Source: Comamonadaceae bacterium
GTDB taxonomy: Bacteria > Pseudomonadota > Gammaproteobacteria > Burkholderiales > Burkholderiaceae_C
DNA: 46,192 nucleotides
Direction of reading: 5' to 3'
NCBI GenBank assembly: GCA_947372745.1
Contig: CANBUY010000017.1
Location: forward strand, 1 to 46,192
Within the stretch, counting starts at the first letter, position 1. The number at the start of each line of letters is the position of its first letter. A program made the position numbers and the translations under genes. Below the pieces are notes generated by a model. It did not search any database and was not told where the DNA came from. It saw only the letters and a list, made by a program, of their open reading frames with translations. This document shows positions 15,508-27,173 of this stretch, piece after piece.

Positions 15508-16212
15508 CTAGTCCTGCTGGCGAGAAAACACGTAACCCACACCACGCACCGTAAGAATACGTTTGGGGTTTTTGGCGTCTACCTCAATGGCCGCGCGGAT
15601 GCGCCCCATGTGGACATCAATCGACCGGTCAAACGCGTCCAGTTCGCGCCCACGCACGGCCTCCATGATCTGGTCTCGGGTCAGCACGCGACCGGCGCGC
15701 TCGGCCAGCGTGACCAGCAAGTCAAACTGGTAAGAGGTCAAGTCGCACATTTCCCCGGCCACAGAAACGGTGCGGGCATCGCGGTCAATCTCCAGGCTGC
15801 CAAAGCGCAGCGCCTGCCCCGCAGGCAAAGCACCGTCAACATGGCGGCGCAGCACCGCCCGAATCCGCGCCAGCAACTCGCGCGGCTCAAATGGTTTGGG
15901 CAAATAGTCATCGGCACCAATCTCCAGCCCGATGATGCGGTCCATGGGGTCCCCCTTGGCGGTGAGCATCAGCACCGGCACGCGGGCCAGACCTCCGGGC
16001 AAGGCACGAATGCGTCGGCACACGTCCAGCCCATCCATGTCGGGCAGCATCAAATCTAGAATCACCAGGTCGGTGGGGTTAGTCTGCAAGGCCTGCAAGC
16101 CGCTGCTTCCATCACCGGCATGGCGCACCACAAACCCGGACTGGCCCAGGTATTCGCTCACCATACCGGCCAGACGGGCGTCGTCTTCAATCATCAATAA
16201 GTTTTGGCTCAT
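15508..16212 (-). CDS. OmpR-family response regulator (RstA-like)
   Basis: The 234-residue regulator has a receiver domain (EDD at 9-11, phosphoacceptor Asp53 in VILDLMLP, Thr84, Lys106 in YLPKPF) and a winged-helix output domain ending VHMGRIRAAIE and TVRGVGYVF. It is the first gene of a two-gene operon with the kinase at 14234. It faces away from the glycogen operon's end, with 69 bp between its start and glgP's stop. Nothing in this spacer is a recognisable operator. Whether it controls the adjacent glycogen genes is open. Confidence 0.93.
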   Translation of the reverse strand: MSQNLLMIEDDARLAGMVSEYLGQSGFVVRHAGDGSSGLQALQTNPTDLVILDLMLPDMDGLDVCRRIRALPGGLARVPVLMLTAKGDPMDRIIGLEIGADDYLPKPFEPRELLARIRAVLRRHVDGALPAGQALRFGSLEIDRDARTVSVAGEMCDLTSYQFDLLVTLAERAGRVLTRDQIMEAVRGRELDAFDRSIDVHMGRIRAAIEVDAKNPKRILTVRGVGYVFSRQQD

Positions 16213-16281
16213 TGATGCAGTCTAGAGCAGTGACTGAGCGGGTGCTTGAAGGGAGGGTAAAGATTGGGTAAATAAAATGGC

Positions 16282-18726
16282 CTACGGCGGCTTAACCCCC
16301 CAGATGTCCTGGGCGTACTCGCCAATCGTGCGGTCCGAAGAAAAAATCCCCATCCCCGCCACATTCAAAATGGCTTTCTGCGTCCACTCCGAGGGTTTTT
16401 GGTAGAGCGCGTCCACTCGCTCCTGACACAGCACGTATTCTTCATAATCAGCCAGCAATTGGTAATGATCCGTCCCCAGCAAGTTGGCCACTATTTCGCC
16501 ATAGCGCCGAGGTTCCTCGGGCGAAAAAACACCTTCTTCAAGGCGGTTAATGGCACACCTGAGGTCGAAATTTTGGTCATAAAACTCCTGAGGCTGGTAG
16601 CCGTAACCACGCAGTTCGGCCACCCTGTCGGCCCGATTCCCAAAAATGAAGATGTTATCCACGCCGATGTTGTCTGCAATTTCAATATTGGCACCATCCC
16701 ATGTCCCAATGGTGAGAGCGCCATTCAAGGCAAATTTCATATTGCCCGTGCCCGAGGCTTCAGTACCCGCTGTGGATATTTGCTCCGACAAATCAGCGCC
16801 AGGAATAATGATTTCAGCCAAGGACACCCGGTAGTTCGGGATAAACACCACGCGCAGGCGCGTGCCGATCCGGGGGTCGTGGTTGACTACACGCGCCACA
16901 TCATGAATGAGCCGAATGACCAATTTGGCCATGTAATAGGCCGACGCAGCCTTGCCGGCAAAAATAACTGTTCTCGGCACCCACGGGGCTTGCGGCTGGG
17001 CCAATATGCGGTGGTACCGGGTGATGACGTGCAACACATTGAGCAACTGACGCTTGTACTCGTGCATGCGTTTGGCCTGAATGTCAAACAGACTCAAGGG
17101 GTCGATGGCGATATCGCACGACTGGACGATGAGCTTGGCCAGTCGCGCTTTATTGTGTTGCTTGACCTGTTGAAACGACGATTGAAACTCAGGCTCCACG
17201 GCCAAATCATGCAAGCGGGCCAACTGTGTCAGATCCCGCCGCCAAGTCGGGCCTATGCGGCTGTCGATCAATTGGGCTAAGGTGGGATTGGCTTGCGCCA
17301 GCCATCGTCGTGGGGTGATGCCATTGGTTTTATTGCAAAACCGGTCCGGAAACATCTGCACAAAATCCGAAAAGATGGTCTCCTTCATCAACTGACTGTG
17401 CAGAGCAGAGACCCCATTCACCCGGTAGCTGGCCAACACCGAAAGATTGGCCATGCGAACCCGCTTGACACCACGCTCTTCAATCAGGGAAATGCGGCGC
17501 TGCAAGGCATGGTCTGCCGGAAACCTGGCGTGAACATCCGCTAAAAATCGGGCATTGATATCGTAAATAAGACCCATGTGCCGGGGCAGCACACGGGCCA
17601 GCAACTCGACCGGCCAACATTCAAGCGCCTCTTCCATGAGGGTATGGTTGGTATAAGAAAAAATATGGGTGCACAGATGCCATGCCCGGTCCCAATCCAG
17701 GCGATGCTCGTCCATCAGCAAGCGCATCAACTCGGGCACGGCCAGCGCCGGATGGGTGTCGTTCAGATGAATGGCCACTTTGTCGGCCAGTTGGTCAAGG
17801 TTCGAATGGCTTTTGAGGTGGCGCCAGAGTATGTCTTGCAAAGAGGCGCTGACAAAAAAGTATTCTTGGCGCAGCCTCAATTCCCGCCCGTGTTCGGAAC
17901 GGTCATCGGGATACAAAACACGCGACACATTTTCACTGTGGTTCTTGGCCTCTACCGCAGCAATGTAGTCACCCCGGTTGAAAGCATCCAGATTCACGCC
18001 GCCAAAGGCACGCGCTGACCACAGGCGCAGTGTCACCACCCCCTTCATTTGAAAACCGGGTACCCCCGTATCAAACGCCGTGGCAATGACATCTTCCGTG
18101 TCGATCCAACGGGCGTGGCCATCTTCAAGAACCAATCGACCATTGAAGCGAACCTTGTAACTTGATTCTGGCCGCATGAACTCCCAAGGGTAGCCGTTGA
18201 CCAACCAATAGTCCGGCTCCTCAACCTGATGCCCGGCATGGATGCGCTGCGCAAACATGCCGTACTCGTAGCGAATGCCATAACCCATGCCGGGCAAGCC
18301 CAGCGTGGCCATCGAATCCAGGAAACAAGCCGCGAGGCGACCCAAGCCCCCATTACCCAGTCCAGCATCGGGTTCCAGTTCAATCAAGGCATCAAAGTCG
18401 GCACCCAGTGCCTCACAGGCTTGCCGCAGGGGCTCATAAATATCGGCTGCCAGCATGGCATTGGTTAGGGCGCGACCAGTTAAAAACTCCATAGAGAAGT
18501 AATACACGCGCTTGGCATCTTGCTCGCGGGCCTTGGCCAGCGACTCGCGCCAAGGGTCCATGATGCGGTCGCGAACCACATAAAAAATAGCATCCAGCCA
18601 ATCGCGTTGGGTGGCCGATTGCAGGTCTTTCCCCACGGCATAAACCAAACGCTCCACCATCGCCTCGCGGATCGCGTCCACGCTGTTGACAGGCTTCTCG
18701 TAGGCATAAACATTGACGGTCGACAT
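16282..18726 (-). CDS. glgP: Glycogen phosphorylase
   Basis: The 814-residue enzyme has the usual bacterial length. It shows the N-terminal phosphorylase region, EPDAGLGNGGLGRLAACFLDS (substrate entry/glycogen-site loop), HLNDTHPALAVPELMR, and the PLP/phosphate site with EASGTGNMKFALNG followed by GTWDGANIEI. It releases glucose-1-phosphate from glycogen ends using phosphate and PLP. It is the last of six genes transcribed glgB to glgP, 30 bp after glgA. The N-terminal extension is short and no allosteric phosphorylation segment is seen, as expected for bacteria. No clear terminator was found in the 69-bp spacer downstream. Confidence 0.97.
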   Translation of the reverse strand: MSTVNVYAYEKPVNSVDAIREAMVERLVYAVGKDLQSATQRDWLDAIFYVVRDRIMDPWRESLAKAREQDAKRVYYFSMEFLTGRALTNAMLAADIYEPLRQACEALGADFDALIELEPDAGLGNGGLGRLAACFLDSMATLGLPGMGYGIRYEYGMFAQRIHAGHQVEEPDYWLVNGYPWEFMRPESSYKVRFNGRLVLEDGHARWIDTEDVIATAFDTGVPGFQMKGVVTLRLWSARAFGGVNLDAFNRGDYIAAVEAKNHSENVSRVLYPDDRSEHGRELRLRQEYFFVSASLQDILWRHLKSHSNLDQLADKVAIHLNDTHPALAVPELMRLLMDEHRLDWDRAWHLCTHIFSYTNHTLMEEALECWPVELLARVLPRHMGLIYDINARFLADVHARFPADHALQRRISLIEERGVKRVRMANLSVLASYRVNGVSALHSQLMKETIFSDFVQMFPDRFCNKTNGITPRRWLAQANPTLAQLIDSRIGPTWRRDLTQLARLHDLAVEPEFQSSFQQVKQHNKARLAKLIVQSCDIAIDPLSLFDIQAKRMHEYKRQLLNVLHVITRYHRILAQPQAPWVPRTVIFAGKAASAYYMAKLVIRLIHDVARVVNHDPRIGTRLRVVFIPNYRVSLAEIIIPGADLSEQISTAGTEASGTGNMKFALNGALTIGTWDGANIEIADNIGVDNIFIFGNRADRVAELRGYGYQPQEFYDQNFDLRCAINRLEEGVFSPEEPRRYGEIVANLLGTDHYQLLADYEEYVLCQERVDALYQKPSEWTQKAILNVAGMGIFSSDRTIGEYAQDIWGVKPP

Positions 18727-18756
18727 GGTTCGTCCTTTCCGTGGCGTAGATGATGT

Positions 18757-20238
18757 TCAGGCCCCTGGCCTGAGCGACTGGTAGATGGCTTGGTAGTGTT
18801 GGGATGCGGTGTGCCAGTCAAACCTCAGCGACATGCCCCGGCGCTGCACCGCCCGCCATTGCGAAGGCCGTCGGTACAAGGCGAAGGCCCGGCGCAAAGC
18901 GCCCACAAAACCTGCGGGACTGAGTTCATCAAACACAAAGCCGGTGGCCAGTCCATCGTCCAAATTTTCCAGCGAACAATCGACCACCGTGTCGGCCAAG
19001 CCCCCCACCCGGCGCACCAGCGGCAAAGTGCCGTAGCGCAGGCCATACAACTGGGTCAGGCCACAGGGCTCAAAGGCCGAGGGCACGGCAATCACATCCG
19101 CACCCGCCAGCACGCGGTGGGCCGTGGCTTCATCGTAGCCAATACGCACCGCCACCTGCCCAGGGTACTTGAGGGCCGCATCCACCAAGGCCTGTTCCAG
19201 TGCTGCATCGCCTTGACCCAACAAGGCCAACTGGCCACCGCGCTGCACCATCGCCTGGACCACATCAGGCAGTAAATGAAGGCCTTTCTGCTCACTCAAG
19301 CGACTCACGACACCGATCACCATCGACTTGGCGCGCGGGGCCAAACCGAAATCGAGCTGAAGCTTTTTCTTGGCAACAGCCTTGCCCTCCATCTGTTCGA
19401 CGTCGTAAGGCTTGCTGAGAAACGCGTCAGTGGCTGGACTCCACACTTGGTAGTCCACGCCATTGAGGATGCCCGACAAGTGGCCCGATCGCTCGCGCAG
19501 CACCCCATCCAAACCGCAACCCTGCGCTGCTTGCAATATTTCAAAGGCGTAGTGAGGACTCACCGTGGTGAGATGGTCAGCGTAATTGAGAGCTGCCTTC
19601 ATGAAGGAAACTTGCCCGAAAAACTCCAGCCCCTGCACCTTGAACTGATCAGCAGGCAAACCCAGCGCAGGAAAGAGCTTGCCGTCAAACAGGCCCTGAA
19701 AAGCCAGGTTATGAAGCGTAAAAACTGTGGCGGGCACGACATGTCCAGCCACCGCAAAAGCCCGCACATAGGCCGGGGCCAGTCCGGCATGCCAGTCATG
19801 ACCATGAATAATGTCAGGCACCCAATCAGGGTCCAGTCCCTGACCCAGACAAGCAGCGGCCCAACCCAATGCGGCAAATCGCACGCCGTTGTCTTCCCAA
19901 TCCTTGCCACTGGCGTTGAGATAGGGATTGCCAGGGCGGTTGTACATCACAGCTGACTTGATCAAATAGGCAGAGGGCTCTTTCCCAGAAAATTTAACAT
20001 GGACCAGGTCAGCTTGCGGCCACTGCGGAGCAGGGCCCCACGGCAGTGACGCACTCTGCAACGGGGCGAGGAGTTTTGAGGTGCGGGCGGCTTTCATCAA
20101 CGCAGGAAATCCAGGCATCAACAAGCGCACATCACAACCCAAGGCCTTGAGTTCCGCTGGGAGACCGGCCATCACATCCGCCAAGCCACCCGTTTTGACA
20201 TACGGATAAAGCTCGGCGCAAACGAACAGCACTTTCAT
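18757..20238 (-). CDS. glgA: Glycogen synthase (ADP-glucose-dependent)
   Basis: The 493-residue GT5 enzyme begins [22 protein letters not shown], in which the KTGGL motif at 15-19 binds ADP-glucose. Further GT-B signatures are [39 protein letters not shown] and the C-terminal [17 protein letters not shown]. It extends alpha-1,4-glucan chains in the cytoplasm from ADP-glucose made by glgC, whose stop codon overlaps its ATG by 4 bp. A glgP gene follows 30 bp later. Length and motifs are those of an intact enzyme. Confidence 0.97.
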   Translation of the reverse strand: MKVLFVCAELYPYVKTGGLADVMAGLPAELKALGCDVRLLMPGFPALMKAARTSKLLAPLQSASLPWGPAPQWPQADLVHVKFSGKEPSAYLIKSAVMYNRPGNPYLNASGKDWEDNGVRFAALGWAAACLGQGLDPDWVPDIIHGHDWHAGLAPAYVRAFAVAGHVVPATVFTLHNLAFQGLFDGKLFPALGLPADQFKVQGLEFFGQVSFMKAALNYADHLTTVSPHYAFEILQAAQGCGLDGVLRERSGHLSGILNGVDYQVWSPATDAFLSKPYDVEQMEGKAVAKKKLQLDFGLAPRAKSMVIGVVSRLSEQKGLHLLPDVVQAMVQRGGQLALLGQGDAALEQALVDAALKYPGQVAVRIGYDEATAHRVLAGADVIAVPSAFEPCGLTQLYGLRYGTLPLVRRVGGLADTVVDCSLENLDDGLATGFVFDELSPAGFVGALRRAFALYRRPSQWRAVQRRGMSLRFDWHTASQHYQAIYQSLRPGA

Positions 20239-21506
20239 GCGGCCACCGTCTCCAAGGCATTCACCATGGCGATGGTCACCAGCACGACACCGTTGGGGCT
20301 TCGGTGAAAGCGACTGGCATCCGACTCGGCATCAAACCCGATGGTCATGCCATCGGGCAGATGGCAAGCTTCATCTATCACCACTTTTCGCAAACGGCAG
20401 CCCTGCCCAATAACGGCACCTGGCAAAATAACGGCCTCGTCCACGTTGCAATAGGAGTGGATATTGACGCCCGTAAAAAGCACCGAACGCCGTACTGACG
20501 AACCCGAGACAATGCACCCCCCCGCGACCAGGGAATCCACCGCCATGCCGCGCCGACCATCGTCGTCGAACACAAATTTAGCGGGCGGCAAAGTGTCTTG
20601 GTAGGTCCAGATGGGCCATTCCTGATCGTACAAATCAAGCTCAGGCACAGTGGCTGTCAAGTCAATGTTGGTGGCCCAAAAAGCATCGACTGTGCCCACG
20701 TCACGCCAGTAGGCGGGTGCCTGTGGGCTGGTTTTAACGCAAGAGCGACCAAAGGGATGGGCAACGGCCTCGCCCCGCGCCACCATGGCCGGGATCAGAT
20801 CCTGGCCAAAATCATGGTGCGAGTGGGGATCCTTGAGATCGGCCTCCAGCGCGTCATACAGGTAATGGGTGTCAAAAACATACACCCCCATGCTGGCCAA
20901 GGCATGACCGGGCGAGTCCGGCATGGCTTCGGGCTTGGCTGGTTTTTCTTCAAAGCGGGTAATGCGCTGCGTACTGTCCACGGTCATCACCCCAAAGGCT
21001 GACGCCTCAGACAAAGGCACTTCAATGCAGGCCACGGTGCAACGCGCGCCGCTCGCCACATGGTCTTCAATGAGATTGGCATAGTCCATTTTGTACACAT
21101 GGTCGCCGGCCAAAATGAGTAGGTATTTAGCCCGGTGACTGCGCAGGATATCGAGGTTTTGAAAGACCGCATCAGCTGTCCCCCGGTACCAGGATTCTTC
21201 ATCGACCCGCTGCTGAGCAGGCAGCAAGTCAATGAACTCATTGAACTCATTGCGTAAAAAAGACCAGCCATGCTGTAGATGCCGTAACAGGCTGTGTGAC
21301 TTGTACTGCGTCAAGACGCCAATACGGTGAACACCGGAATTCAAGCAGTTTGAAAGCACAAAATCAATGATCCGAAACTTACCTCCAAAATACACCGCTG
21401 GTTTGGCGCAATGCTCGGTCAAGGCATTGAGCCTGGCGCCCCGCCCACCAGCCAAAATGAGTGCAATAGTTTGTCGGACGGGTTGGTGTTGCTCACCATT
21501 TCTCAT
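20235..21506 (-). CDS. glgC: Glucose-1-phosphate adenylyltransferase
   Basis: The 423-residue enzyme makes ADP-glucose from ATP and glucose-1-phosphate, the committed step of bacterial glycogen synthesis. It shows [11 protein letters not shown] (pyrophosphorylase motif), [36 protein letters not shown] and [12 protein letters not shown], with a C-terminal beta-helix. The N-terminal arginine/glutamine segment corresponds to the fructose-1,6-bisphosphate site region of E. coli GlgC, so allosteric activation is plausible. The start overlaps the end of malQ by 14 bp, and the end overlaps glgA, so translation is probably coupled through this section of the operon. Confidence 0.97.
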   Translation of the reverse strand: MRNGEQHQPVRQTIALILAGGRGARLNALTEHCAKPAVYFGGKFRIIDFVLSNCLNSGVHRIGVLTQYKSHSLLRHLQHGWSFLRNEFNEFIDLLPAQQRVDEESWYRGTADAVFQNLDILRSHRAKYLLILAGDHVYKMDYANLIEDHVASGARCTVACIEVPLSEASAFGVMTVDSTQRITRFEEKPAKPEAMPDSPGHALASMGVYVFDTHYLYDALEADLKDPHSHHDFGQDLIPAMVARGEAVAHPFGRSCVKTSPQAPAYWRDVGTVDAFWATNIDLTATVPELDLYDQEWPIWTYQDTLPPAKFVFDDDGRRGMAVDSLVAGGCIVSGSSVRRSVLFTGVNIHSYCNVDEAVILPGAVIGQGCRLRKVVIDEACHLPDGMTIGFDAESDASRFHRSPNGVVLVTIAMVNALETVAA

Positions 21507-23052
21507 GGGCTACCTCTTGTTCAAATGGTGGGTGAGATTCGGATGGGGGTAAGTTGCGCCCATGGGCTTGGGTGAGCTCGGCTAAGCGCTGCCCCTCTTC
21601 ATGCACTTGCTGCCATTGAAAGCGCCACGCCCAACAACCCTGCGCGTGGCCGGGCGTGTTCATGCGGTGGGTGCCGTCCAACCCCAGCACATCTTGCAAG
21701 GGGAAAATAACGGTATTGGCCACCGACTGCGAGAGCGCATTTATCATGGCCCAGTGAATTTCGGACTCAGCCAAAGGCCCCAGGTAAGCACGGGCCGATT
21801 GACGCTCAACAGGCGAGGCACTCTGCCACCAACCCAATGTGGTGTCGTTGTCATGCGTGCCGGTGTACGCCACGGTTTGCGCTTCAAAATTGTGCGGCAA
21901 GTAGGGGTTAAAGGGTGTATCGCCAAAGGCAAACTGCATGACCCGCATGCCGGGAAACCCACAGGCGTGGCGCAAAGCGGCAACCTCCGGGGTAATTTGC
22001 CCCAGGTCTTCCGCGACAAAAGGCAGCGATGGGACTGCACCCGATGTCAGCGAATCAAACAAGGCTTTACCCGGCCCAGAACGCCAGTGACCCGCCACAG
22101 CGGTAGGTTCATGCGCAGGAATTTCCCAATAGGACTCAAACCCCCGAAAGTGGTCCAATCTGACCACATCGACCTGCTTGAGGAGATGCGTCAGGCGATC
22201 TTTCCACCAGCCAAAACCATCCACTGCCATCGCCTCCCAACGGTACAAAGGATTACCCCAGCGCTGACCCGTAGTGCTGAAATGGTCAGGCGGCACACCC
22301 GCCACCACGCGGGATTCTCCCCACTCATCAAGGTCGTAGAGTTCCGCATTGAGCCAGACATCAGCGCTATGGTGCGCAACAAAAATGGGCGCATCACCCA
22401 TGATGGCCACGCCACGGGCGTGCGCGTAATCCCGCAAGCCTTGCCATTGCTCACTGAAACACCATTGTGTAAAACTATGAAACTCAAGCTCGTCAGACAG
22501 GGCGCTGGCTGCGTCAGCTAAAGCAGCGGTTTCACAGCGTGCCAGTGCCTGGGGCCACTGCGTCCACGGTTCTCCATACTGGTCTTGCAAGGCCATGAAC
22601 AGGGCGTAGGCTTCCAGCCAATGGGCTTCTTGGTTTCGATAGTCGGCCATCGCCTGCGCATCCGCGGTTGAAGCCACTTGCAAAAAACCTTGCCAAGCCG
22701 CACGCAAACACGCCATGCGGTAGGAGGCTACCCGATCAAACTGGCAGCGACTCGCCTCAAACGATTCCTCTGGCTGCGCGTCCAACCAACCCTTGCGCAC
22801 CAAGGCATCGAGATCAATCAGCCAAGGGTTCCCCGCAAAGCTTGAAGGGCTGTGGTAGGGCGAGTTACCCGGCCCCACCGGCGAGAGCGGCAGTATTTGC
22901 CAAAAACTTTGCTTGGCAGACACCAGCCAATCCACAAAATGATAAGCCTCAGCCCCCAGATCGCCCGAGCCATACCGCCCGGGCAGTGACGTGAGGTGCA
23001 ACAACACGCCACTGGTACGCCTGGCCAAAGGATTCCTAAAGGGCGACTTCAT
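21493..23052 (-). CDS. malQ: 4-alpha-glucanotransferase (amylomaltase)
   Basis: I set the start at 23052, where ATG overlaps the glgX stop codon by 4 bp, giving 519 residues. The open frame extends further upstream to 23259 but that part lies inside glgX. The GH77 fold is shown by [27 protein letters not shown], the nucleophile motif [15 protein letters not shown], acid/base FVAEDLG, and [10 protein letters not shown]. The enzyme moves maltosyl units between glucans, recycling short maltodextrins left by GlgX and GlgP. Placement of malQ in the middle of a glycogen operon, rather than with mal genes, is consistent with that role. Confidence 0.95.
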   Translation of the reverse strand: MKSPFRNPLARRTSGVLLHLTSLPGRYGSGDLGAEAYHFVDWLVSAKQSFWQILPLSPVGPGNSPYHSPSSFAGNPWLIDLDALVRKGWLDAQPEESFEASRCQFDRVASYRMACLRAAWQGFLQVASTADAQAMADYRNQEAHWLEAYALFMALQDQYGEPWTQWPQALARCETAALADAASALSDELEFHSFTQWCFSEQWQGLRDYAHARGVAIMGDAPIFVAHHSADVWLNAELYDLDEWGESRVVAGVPPDHFSTTGQRWGNPLYRWEAMAVDGFGWWKDRLTHLLKQVDVVRLDHFRGFESYWEIPAHEPTAVAGHWRSGPGKALFDSLTSGAVPSLPFVAEDLGQITPEVAALRHACGFPGMRVMQFAFGDTPFNPYLPHNFEAQTVAYTGTHDNDTTLGWWQSASPVERQSARAYLGPLAESEIHWAMINALSQSVANTVIFPLQDVLGLDGTHRMNTPGHAQGCWAWRFQWQQVHEEGQRLAELTQAHGRNLPPSESHPPFEQEVAHEKW

Positions 23053-25214
23053 GGCAAAGTCTTCGGGGCCAAGATGGGCTGAACCATTCCCACGACAGTG
23101 CAATTGGGCAGCGTGATGGACTGAGCCAACGGCCGCACGCATGACCACATGGGCGACTGAACAAGCAAGGCTTGAGCGCTGTCCAACACGCATAGCCAAT
23201 CGCCCGGCGGCAAGGCAAACGACAGGTGATTTGGACCGGGGTGAAAGATCAACAACCAACGCTCAGTCGCCAGACGCCCGTCTTCTCCTACCTCAATCAG
23301 ACAGGCAAAACTTCGTTGACTGGGGTCATCCCAATCAGCGGCATTCAAGGTGCTGCCATCGACGTTTCGCCAAGCAACATCCGGACACCCTGTCCCCGTC
23401 AACCAGCGCGGATGCCTCAGGGCTGGATGCGTATGGCGCAGGTGAATCAAGCCAGCCACAAAATCTACCAAAGTCTGATCCGCGCCCTCCCACTCCAGCC
23501 AAGTGGTCTCGTTGTCTTGGCAATAGGCATTGTTGTTGCCTTGCTGGGAATGTCCCAACTCGTCGCCGGCCAATAGCTGCGGCACGCCCTGCGCGCAAAA
23601 AAGCGTCGCGAGCAAGGCGCGTCGCCACTGTCCGCGTAAGGCCAGCACCGCCGCGTCATGCGAGGGCCCTTCAGCACCCGCATCGGCACTAAAGTTTTGG
23701 TTGTGTCCGTCATGGTTGTTTTCACCATTGGCCAGATTGTGTTTCTCGCGGTAGGCGGTCAAGTCGGCCAGCGTCATGCCATCATGCGCAGTGATGAGAT
23801 TGATATTGGCGAGCGGACTTCGTCCCTCATGCGCAAAATAATCACTGGAGCCTGTGAGGCGTCGCGCAAACTCGCCCCGCGTGCAGTCATGTCCCAACCA
23901 GTAGGCGCGGCAGGTATCGCGAAAGCGGTCATTCCACTCGCACCAACCGGGCGGAAACTTTCCTAACTGGTAACCGTGCGGCCCCACATCCCACGGCTCA
24001 GACAACAGCTTGATGCCTGATAAAACAGGGTCTTGTCGGATGGCGATCAGCAAACCTGAAGCAGGGTGAAACTGATAGCCCAAGGCCGGTTCACGCCCAA
24101 GGGCGGTGGCCAGATCAAAACGAAAACCATCCACACCAAACGCCTGCACCCACCAGCGCAAACTGTCCATCACCATCTGTATCGCACAGGGCTGGTTCAG
24201 GTTAAAACTATTGCCGCAACCACTGAAATTCAGGTAGGCGCCCGCCCCCTCTAACGCATACCAACTGGCGTTGTCCAACCCACGCCAACTCAAAGTGGGG
24301 CCCCAGGTATCACTCTCTGCGCTGTGGTTGAACACCACATCCAGCACCACCTCCAAGCCATGCCAGTGAAGCTGGTCCACCATGTGGCGAAACTCAGCTC
24401 GGGCATCGGCAAATTGCCCACTGGCGTAACGAGGCTCGGGAATGAAATAGCCCAGTGTGTTGTAGCCCCAGTAGTTACTTAAGCCTTTGTTGAGCAAATG
24501 CGCCTCTGTGATGAACAACTGAACAGGCAAGAGGCAAATCGTCGTGATCCCCAGACGCTGATAATGCGCCAGCATGGGCGGCGAAGCGAGTCCCGCATAG
24601 GTGCCGCGCAGGCTCATCGGCACGTCGGGGTGGCGCTGCGTCAAGCCCTTGACGTGGGCTTCATAAAGGACCGTTTTATCCAGTGCGATTCGGGGACCCG
24701 GGGCCAGCGCTGCCCCGGCCTGCCACTCCGCCGCCCAATCGAGTACGCGGGCTTTGGGGATGCGTGCCGCATTGTCAACGGGGTCGGGGGCAAGGTCCCG
24801 AGGTAAATCCTGGTGCGGGTCTTGTGCTGTGTAATCAAACTCCAGCGATAGCTGCTGGGTGGACCCTTGTAGTGCGCGGGCATAGGGGTCAATGAGCAAC
24901 TTGGCTGAATTAAAACGCTGCCCTTTTGAGGGCTCATAAGGTCCAAAGGCCCGCAGCCCATACAGCTGACCGGCGCCCAAACCTGCAACGAATCCATGCC
25001 AAACCCCATCAGTGCAATGGGGCAAAGAAAATCGGGTGGACTCCAATGCGCCCTCAGCCTCAAAAAGACAAACCTCAAGGCGGATCGCATGAAGTGAAAA
25101 AACGGCGAAGTTAACCCCGGACTGACCCTCAACATATTGGCAACTGGCCCCCATTGGCCAAGATCTTCCCGCCGCACAAACAAGGGGTTCTACAGTGAAA
25201 CAATGCTCGTTCAC
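23049..25214 (-). CDS. glgX: Glycogen debranching enzyme
   Basis: The 721-residue GH13 protein has an N-terminal carbohydrate-binding module ([19 protein letters not shown]) and a catalytic barrel with [11 protein letters not shown], nucleophile Asp in [14 protein letters not shown], acid/base Glu in [16 protein letters not shown], and [28 protein letters not shown] is typical of GlgX rather than TreZ. It cuts alpha-1,6 branches of phosphorylase-limit dextrin. It overlaps glgB upstream and malQ downstream by 4 bp each, as expected for tightly coupled production of the degradation enzymes. Confidence 0.95.
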   Translation of the reverse strand: MNEHCFTVEPLVCAAGRSWPMGASCQYVEGQSGVNFAVFSLHAIRLEVCLFEAEGALESTRFSLPHCTDGVWHGFVAGLGAGQLYGLRAFGPYEPSKGQRFNSAKLLIDPYARALQGSTQQLSLEFDYTAQDPHQDLPRDLAPDPVDNAARIPKARVLDWAAEWQAGAALAPGPRIALDKTVLYEAHVKGLTQRHPDVPMSLRGTYAGLASPPMLAHYQRLGITTICLLPVQLFITEAHLLNKGLSNYWGYNTLGYFIPEPRYASGQFADARAEFRHMVDQLHWHGLEVVLDVVFNHSAESDTWGPTLSWRGLDNASWYALEGAGAYLNFSGCGNSFNLNQPCAIQMVMDSLRWWVQAFGVDGFRFDLATALGREPALGYQFHPASGLLIAIRQDPVLSGIKLLSEPWDVGPHGYQLGKFPPGWCEWNDRFRDTCRAYWLGHDCTRGEFARRLTGSSDYFAHEGRSPLANINLITAHDGMTLADLTAYREKHNLANGENNHDGHNQNFSADAGAEGPSHDAAVLALRGQWRRALLATLFCAQGVPQLLAGDELGHSQQGNNNAYCQDNETTWLEWEGADQTLVDFVAGLIHLRHTHPALRHPRWLTGTGCPDVAWRNVDGSTLNAADWDDPSQRSFACLIEVGEDGRLATERWLLIFHPGPNHLSFALPPGDWLCVLDSAQALLVQSPMWSCVRPLAQSITLPNCTVVGMVQPILAPKTLP

Positions 25215-27121
25215 GAAGGCGCTCCCGGTTCAAGCCACACCACACCCAACGGCGGCAAGGTGATCGTCACCGACCAGGACTGGCCCTGCCAATGGCGTGA
25301 CGCCGCATGGAGCGGGCCAGGGTTCCCCACACCACTGCCGCCATAAAGTACGTCATCGGTGTTGAGCACCTCGCGCCAGACGCCCCCCTGCGGCAAGCCT
25401 ATGCGGTAGCCCTGCCGCACCACGGGTGTGAGATTGCACACCACCACCACAGGTCCATCGCCCGCATTGCCATAGCGCGAAAAACTGTAGATGGACTGCG
25501 CCCTATCTTCCACATCCACCCATGAAAACCCACCATATTCGTCATCACGGGCATGCAAGGCGGGGCGCGTACGGTACAGCTGATTAAGGTCGCGCACCAA
25601 GCGCTGCACGCCAGCGCGCTGCGGGTCGTTCAAACCCGGCCAGTCCAACTCAGTGTCGTGGTCCCACTCGGCTGCTTGGGCCAGTTCATTGCCCATGAAC
25701 AACAGCTTTCGCCCAGGGTGGCCAAACATCAGTGCATACAGGGCCCGCAGGTTGGCAAACTTTTGCCAAGGATCGCCCCACATTTTATTGATCAAGGAGC
25801 CTTTGCCATGCACGACTTCATCGTGTGACAGGGGCAGCACAAAATGTTCGCTATACGCGTATGCCATGGCGAAGCTAATGAGGTCATGGTGATGCTTGCG
25901 GTGGACAGGGTCGGTTGAAAAATACGACAAGGTGTCGTGCATCCACCCCAGATTCCACTTGAAATTAAAACCCAAGCCCCCCACCCAAGGTGGCCGGGTG
26001 ACACCAGAAAAGGCGGTGGACTCTTCTGCCAGCGTGATGGCGCCAGGCGCCTCTTCGCCAATTACCCGATTCACTTCTCGCAAAAAATGAATGGCCTCGT
26101 AGTTCTCTCTTCCCCCATCATGGTTAGGAATCCACTCGCCCTCTTTTCGGCTGTAATCCCGGTACAACATGGAAGCCACCGCGTCCACCCGCAGGCCGTC
26201 AATGCCATAGCGCTCAATCCAGAAAAGCGCATTGCCCACCAAAAAGTTGCGCACTTCATTGCGACCATAGTTGTAGATCAGGGTATTCCAGTCACGGTGA
26301 ACACCCTCTCTAGGATCGGCGTGTTCATATTGCGGCGTGCCGTCAAAGCGAGGCAGAGCATGGCTATCACCGGGGAAATGTGCAGGCACCCAGTCCAGCA
26401 GCACCATCAAACCGGCGGCGTGGGCTGCAGCTATAAATTCACGAAAAGCCTGCGGCGTTCCATAGCGTGCACTGGGGGCGTACAGACCCGTTGGCTGGTA
26501 GCCCCACGACCCATAAAACGGGTGCTCGGTGATCGGCATCAGCTCCAGATGCGTGAAGCCCATCTCCACGGCATAGGGCACCAGGGTTTGGGCCAGATCG
26601 TGCCAATCAGGCGCATGCCCCTGCGGTCTGCGCCATGAGCCTACATGCACTTCATAAATGGAGATGGGCGCACTCAGGGCGTTGGCCCGCACCCGATGAG
26701 CAGGCGACGCCACGGGCGTCGGCAGGACCATCACCACCCCCGCATGGCCGGGGCCGCCTTCCGATCGGAATGCGTAGGGATCAGTCTTGAAATGACGCAA
26801 GCCATCAGCCCCTAAAACAGAAAACTTGTACAGCGCCCCCTCACCTACCCCCGGAACAAACAAGACCCAGGCACCGCACTCGCCCCCCTGCTGCATCACA
26901 TGCGAATGGATATTCCAATGATTGAAATCGCCCACCACAGCCACCCGCTGGGCGTTGGGCGCCCACACGGCAAATGTGGTGCCAACCACCCCCGCTTGGA
27001 CCCCAGGATGCGCACCCAATTTCTCCCATGGCCGGAGGTGCTTGCCCTCGCGCAGTAACCAAACATCTTTTTCCCCAAGCCAAGGCTCGGGGCCTAAATG
27101 AGTGCCTGCAGGGTGCAACAT
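25211..27121 (-). CDS. glgB: 1,4-alpha-glucan branching enzyme (short form)
   Basis: The 636-residue GH13 enzyme has one N-terminal CBM48 module ([23 protein letters not shown]) and a barrel with DWVPAHFP, nucleophile Asp in [18 protein letters not shown], acid/base Glu in ITLAEEST, and [15 protein letters not shown]. It is about 90 residues shorter than E. coli GlgB because the extra N1 module is absent; this form is known in other bacteria and affects branch length pattern. It is the first gene of the six-gene operon. The bases just upstream of the ATG form the arm of a long hairpin, and no good Shine-Dalgarno is visible. Confidence 0.96.
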   Translation of the reverse strand: MLHPAGTHLGPEPWLGEKDVWLLREGKHLRPWEKLGAHPGVQAGVVGTTFAVWAPNAQRVAVVGDFNHWNIHSHVMQQGGECGAWVLFVPGVGEGALYKFSVLGADGLRHFKTDPYAFRSEGGPGHAGVVMVLPTPVASPAHRVRANALSAPISIYEVHVGSWRRPQGHAPDWHDLAQTLVPYAVEMGFTHLELMPITEHPFYGSWGYQPTGLYAPSARYGTPQAFREFIAAAHAAGLMVLLDWVPAHFPGDSHALPRFDGTPQYEHADPREGVHRDWNTLIYNYGRNEVRNFLVGNALFWIERYGIDGLRVDAVASMLYRDYSRKEGEWIPNHDGGRENYEAIHFLREVNRVIGEEAPGAITLAEESTAFSGVTRPPWVGGLGFNFKWNLGWMHDTLSYFSTDPVHRKHHHDLISFAMAYAYSEHFVLPLSHDEVVHGKGSLINKMWGDPWQKFANLRALYALMFGHPGRKLLFMGNELAQAAEWDHDTELDWPGLNDPQRAGVQRLVRDLNQLYRTRPALHARDDEYGGFSWVDVEDRAQSIYSFSRYGNAGDGPVVVVCNLTPVVRQGYRIGLPQGGVWREVLNTDDVLYGGSGVGNPGPLHAASRHWQGQSWSVTITLPPLGVVWLEPGAPS

Positions 27122-27163
27122 CGCGCGGCCTGAAAAAGGGCGCTAGGCGCCCAATGCCGCGCG
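27122..27163 (-). terminator. ampG terminator nested in a stem abutting the glgB start
   Basis: On the minus strand, GGGCGC-CTA-GCGCCC followed by TTTTT (27152 down to 27133) is a textbook intrinsic terminator for the permease gene. It sits inside a longer 8-bp stem, CGCGCGGC (27163-27156) with GCCGCGCG (27129-27122). The last base of that stem touches the A of the glgB ATG, so the outer stem would cover the normal ribosome-binding position of glgB. Confidence 0.8.
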
Positions 27164-27173
27164 GAAAGATGGG

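Noticed and set aside
16399..17280. 293-codon plus-strand frame antisense to glgP
   Set aside because: It overlaps conserved phosphorylase sequence, and the product is low in hydrophobic pattern and unlike any family.
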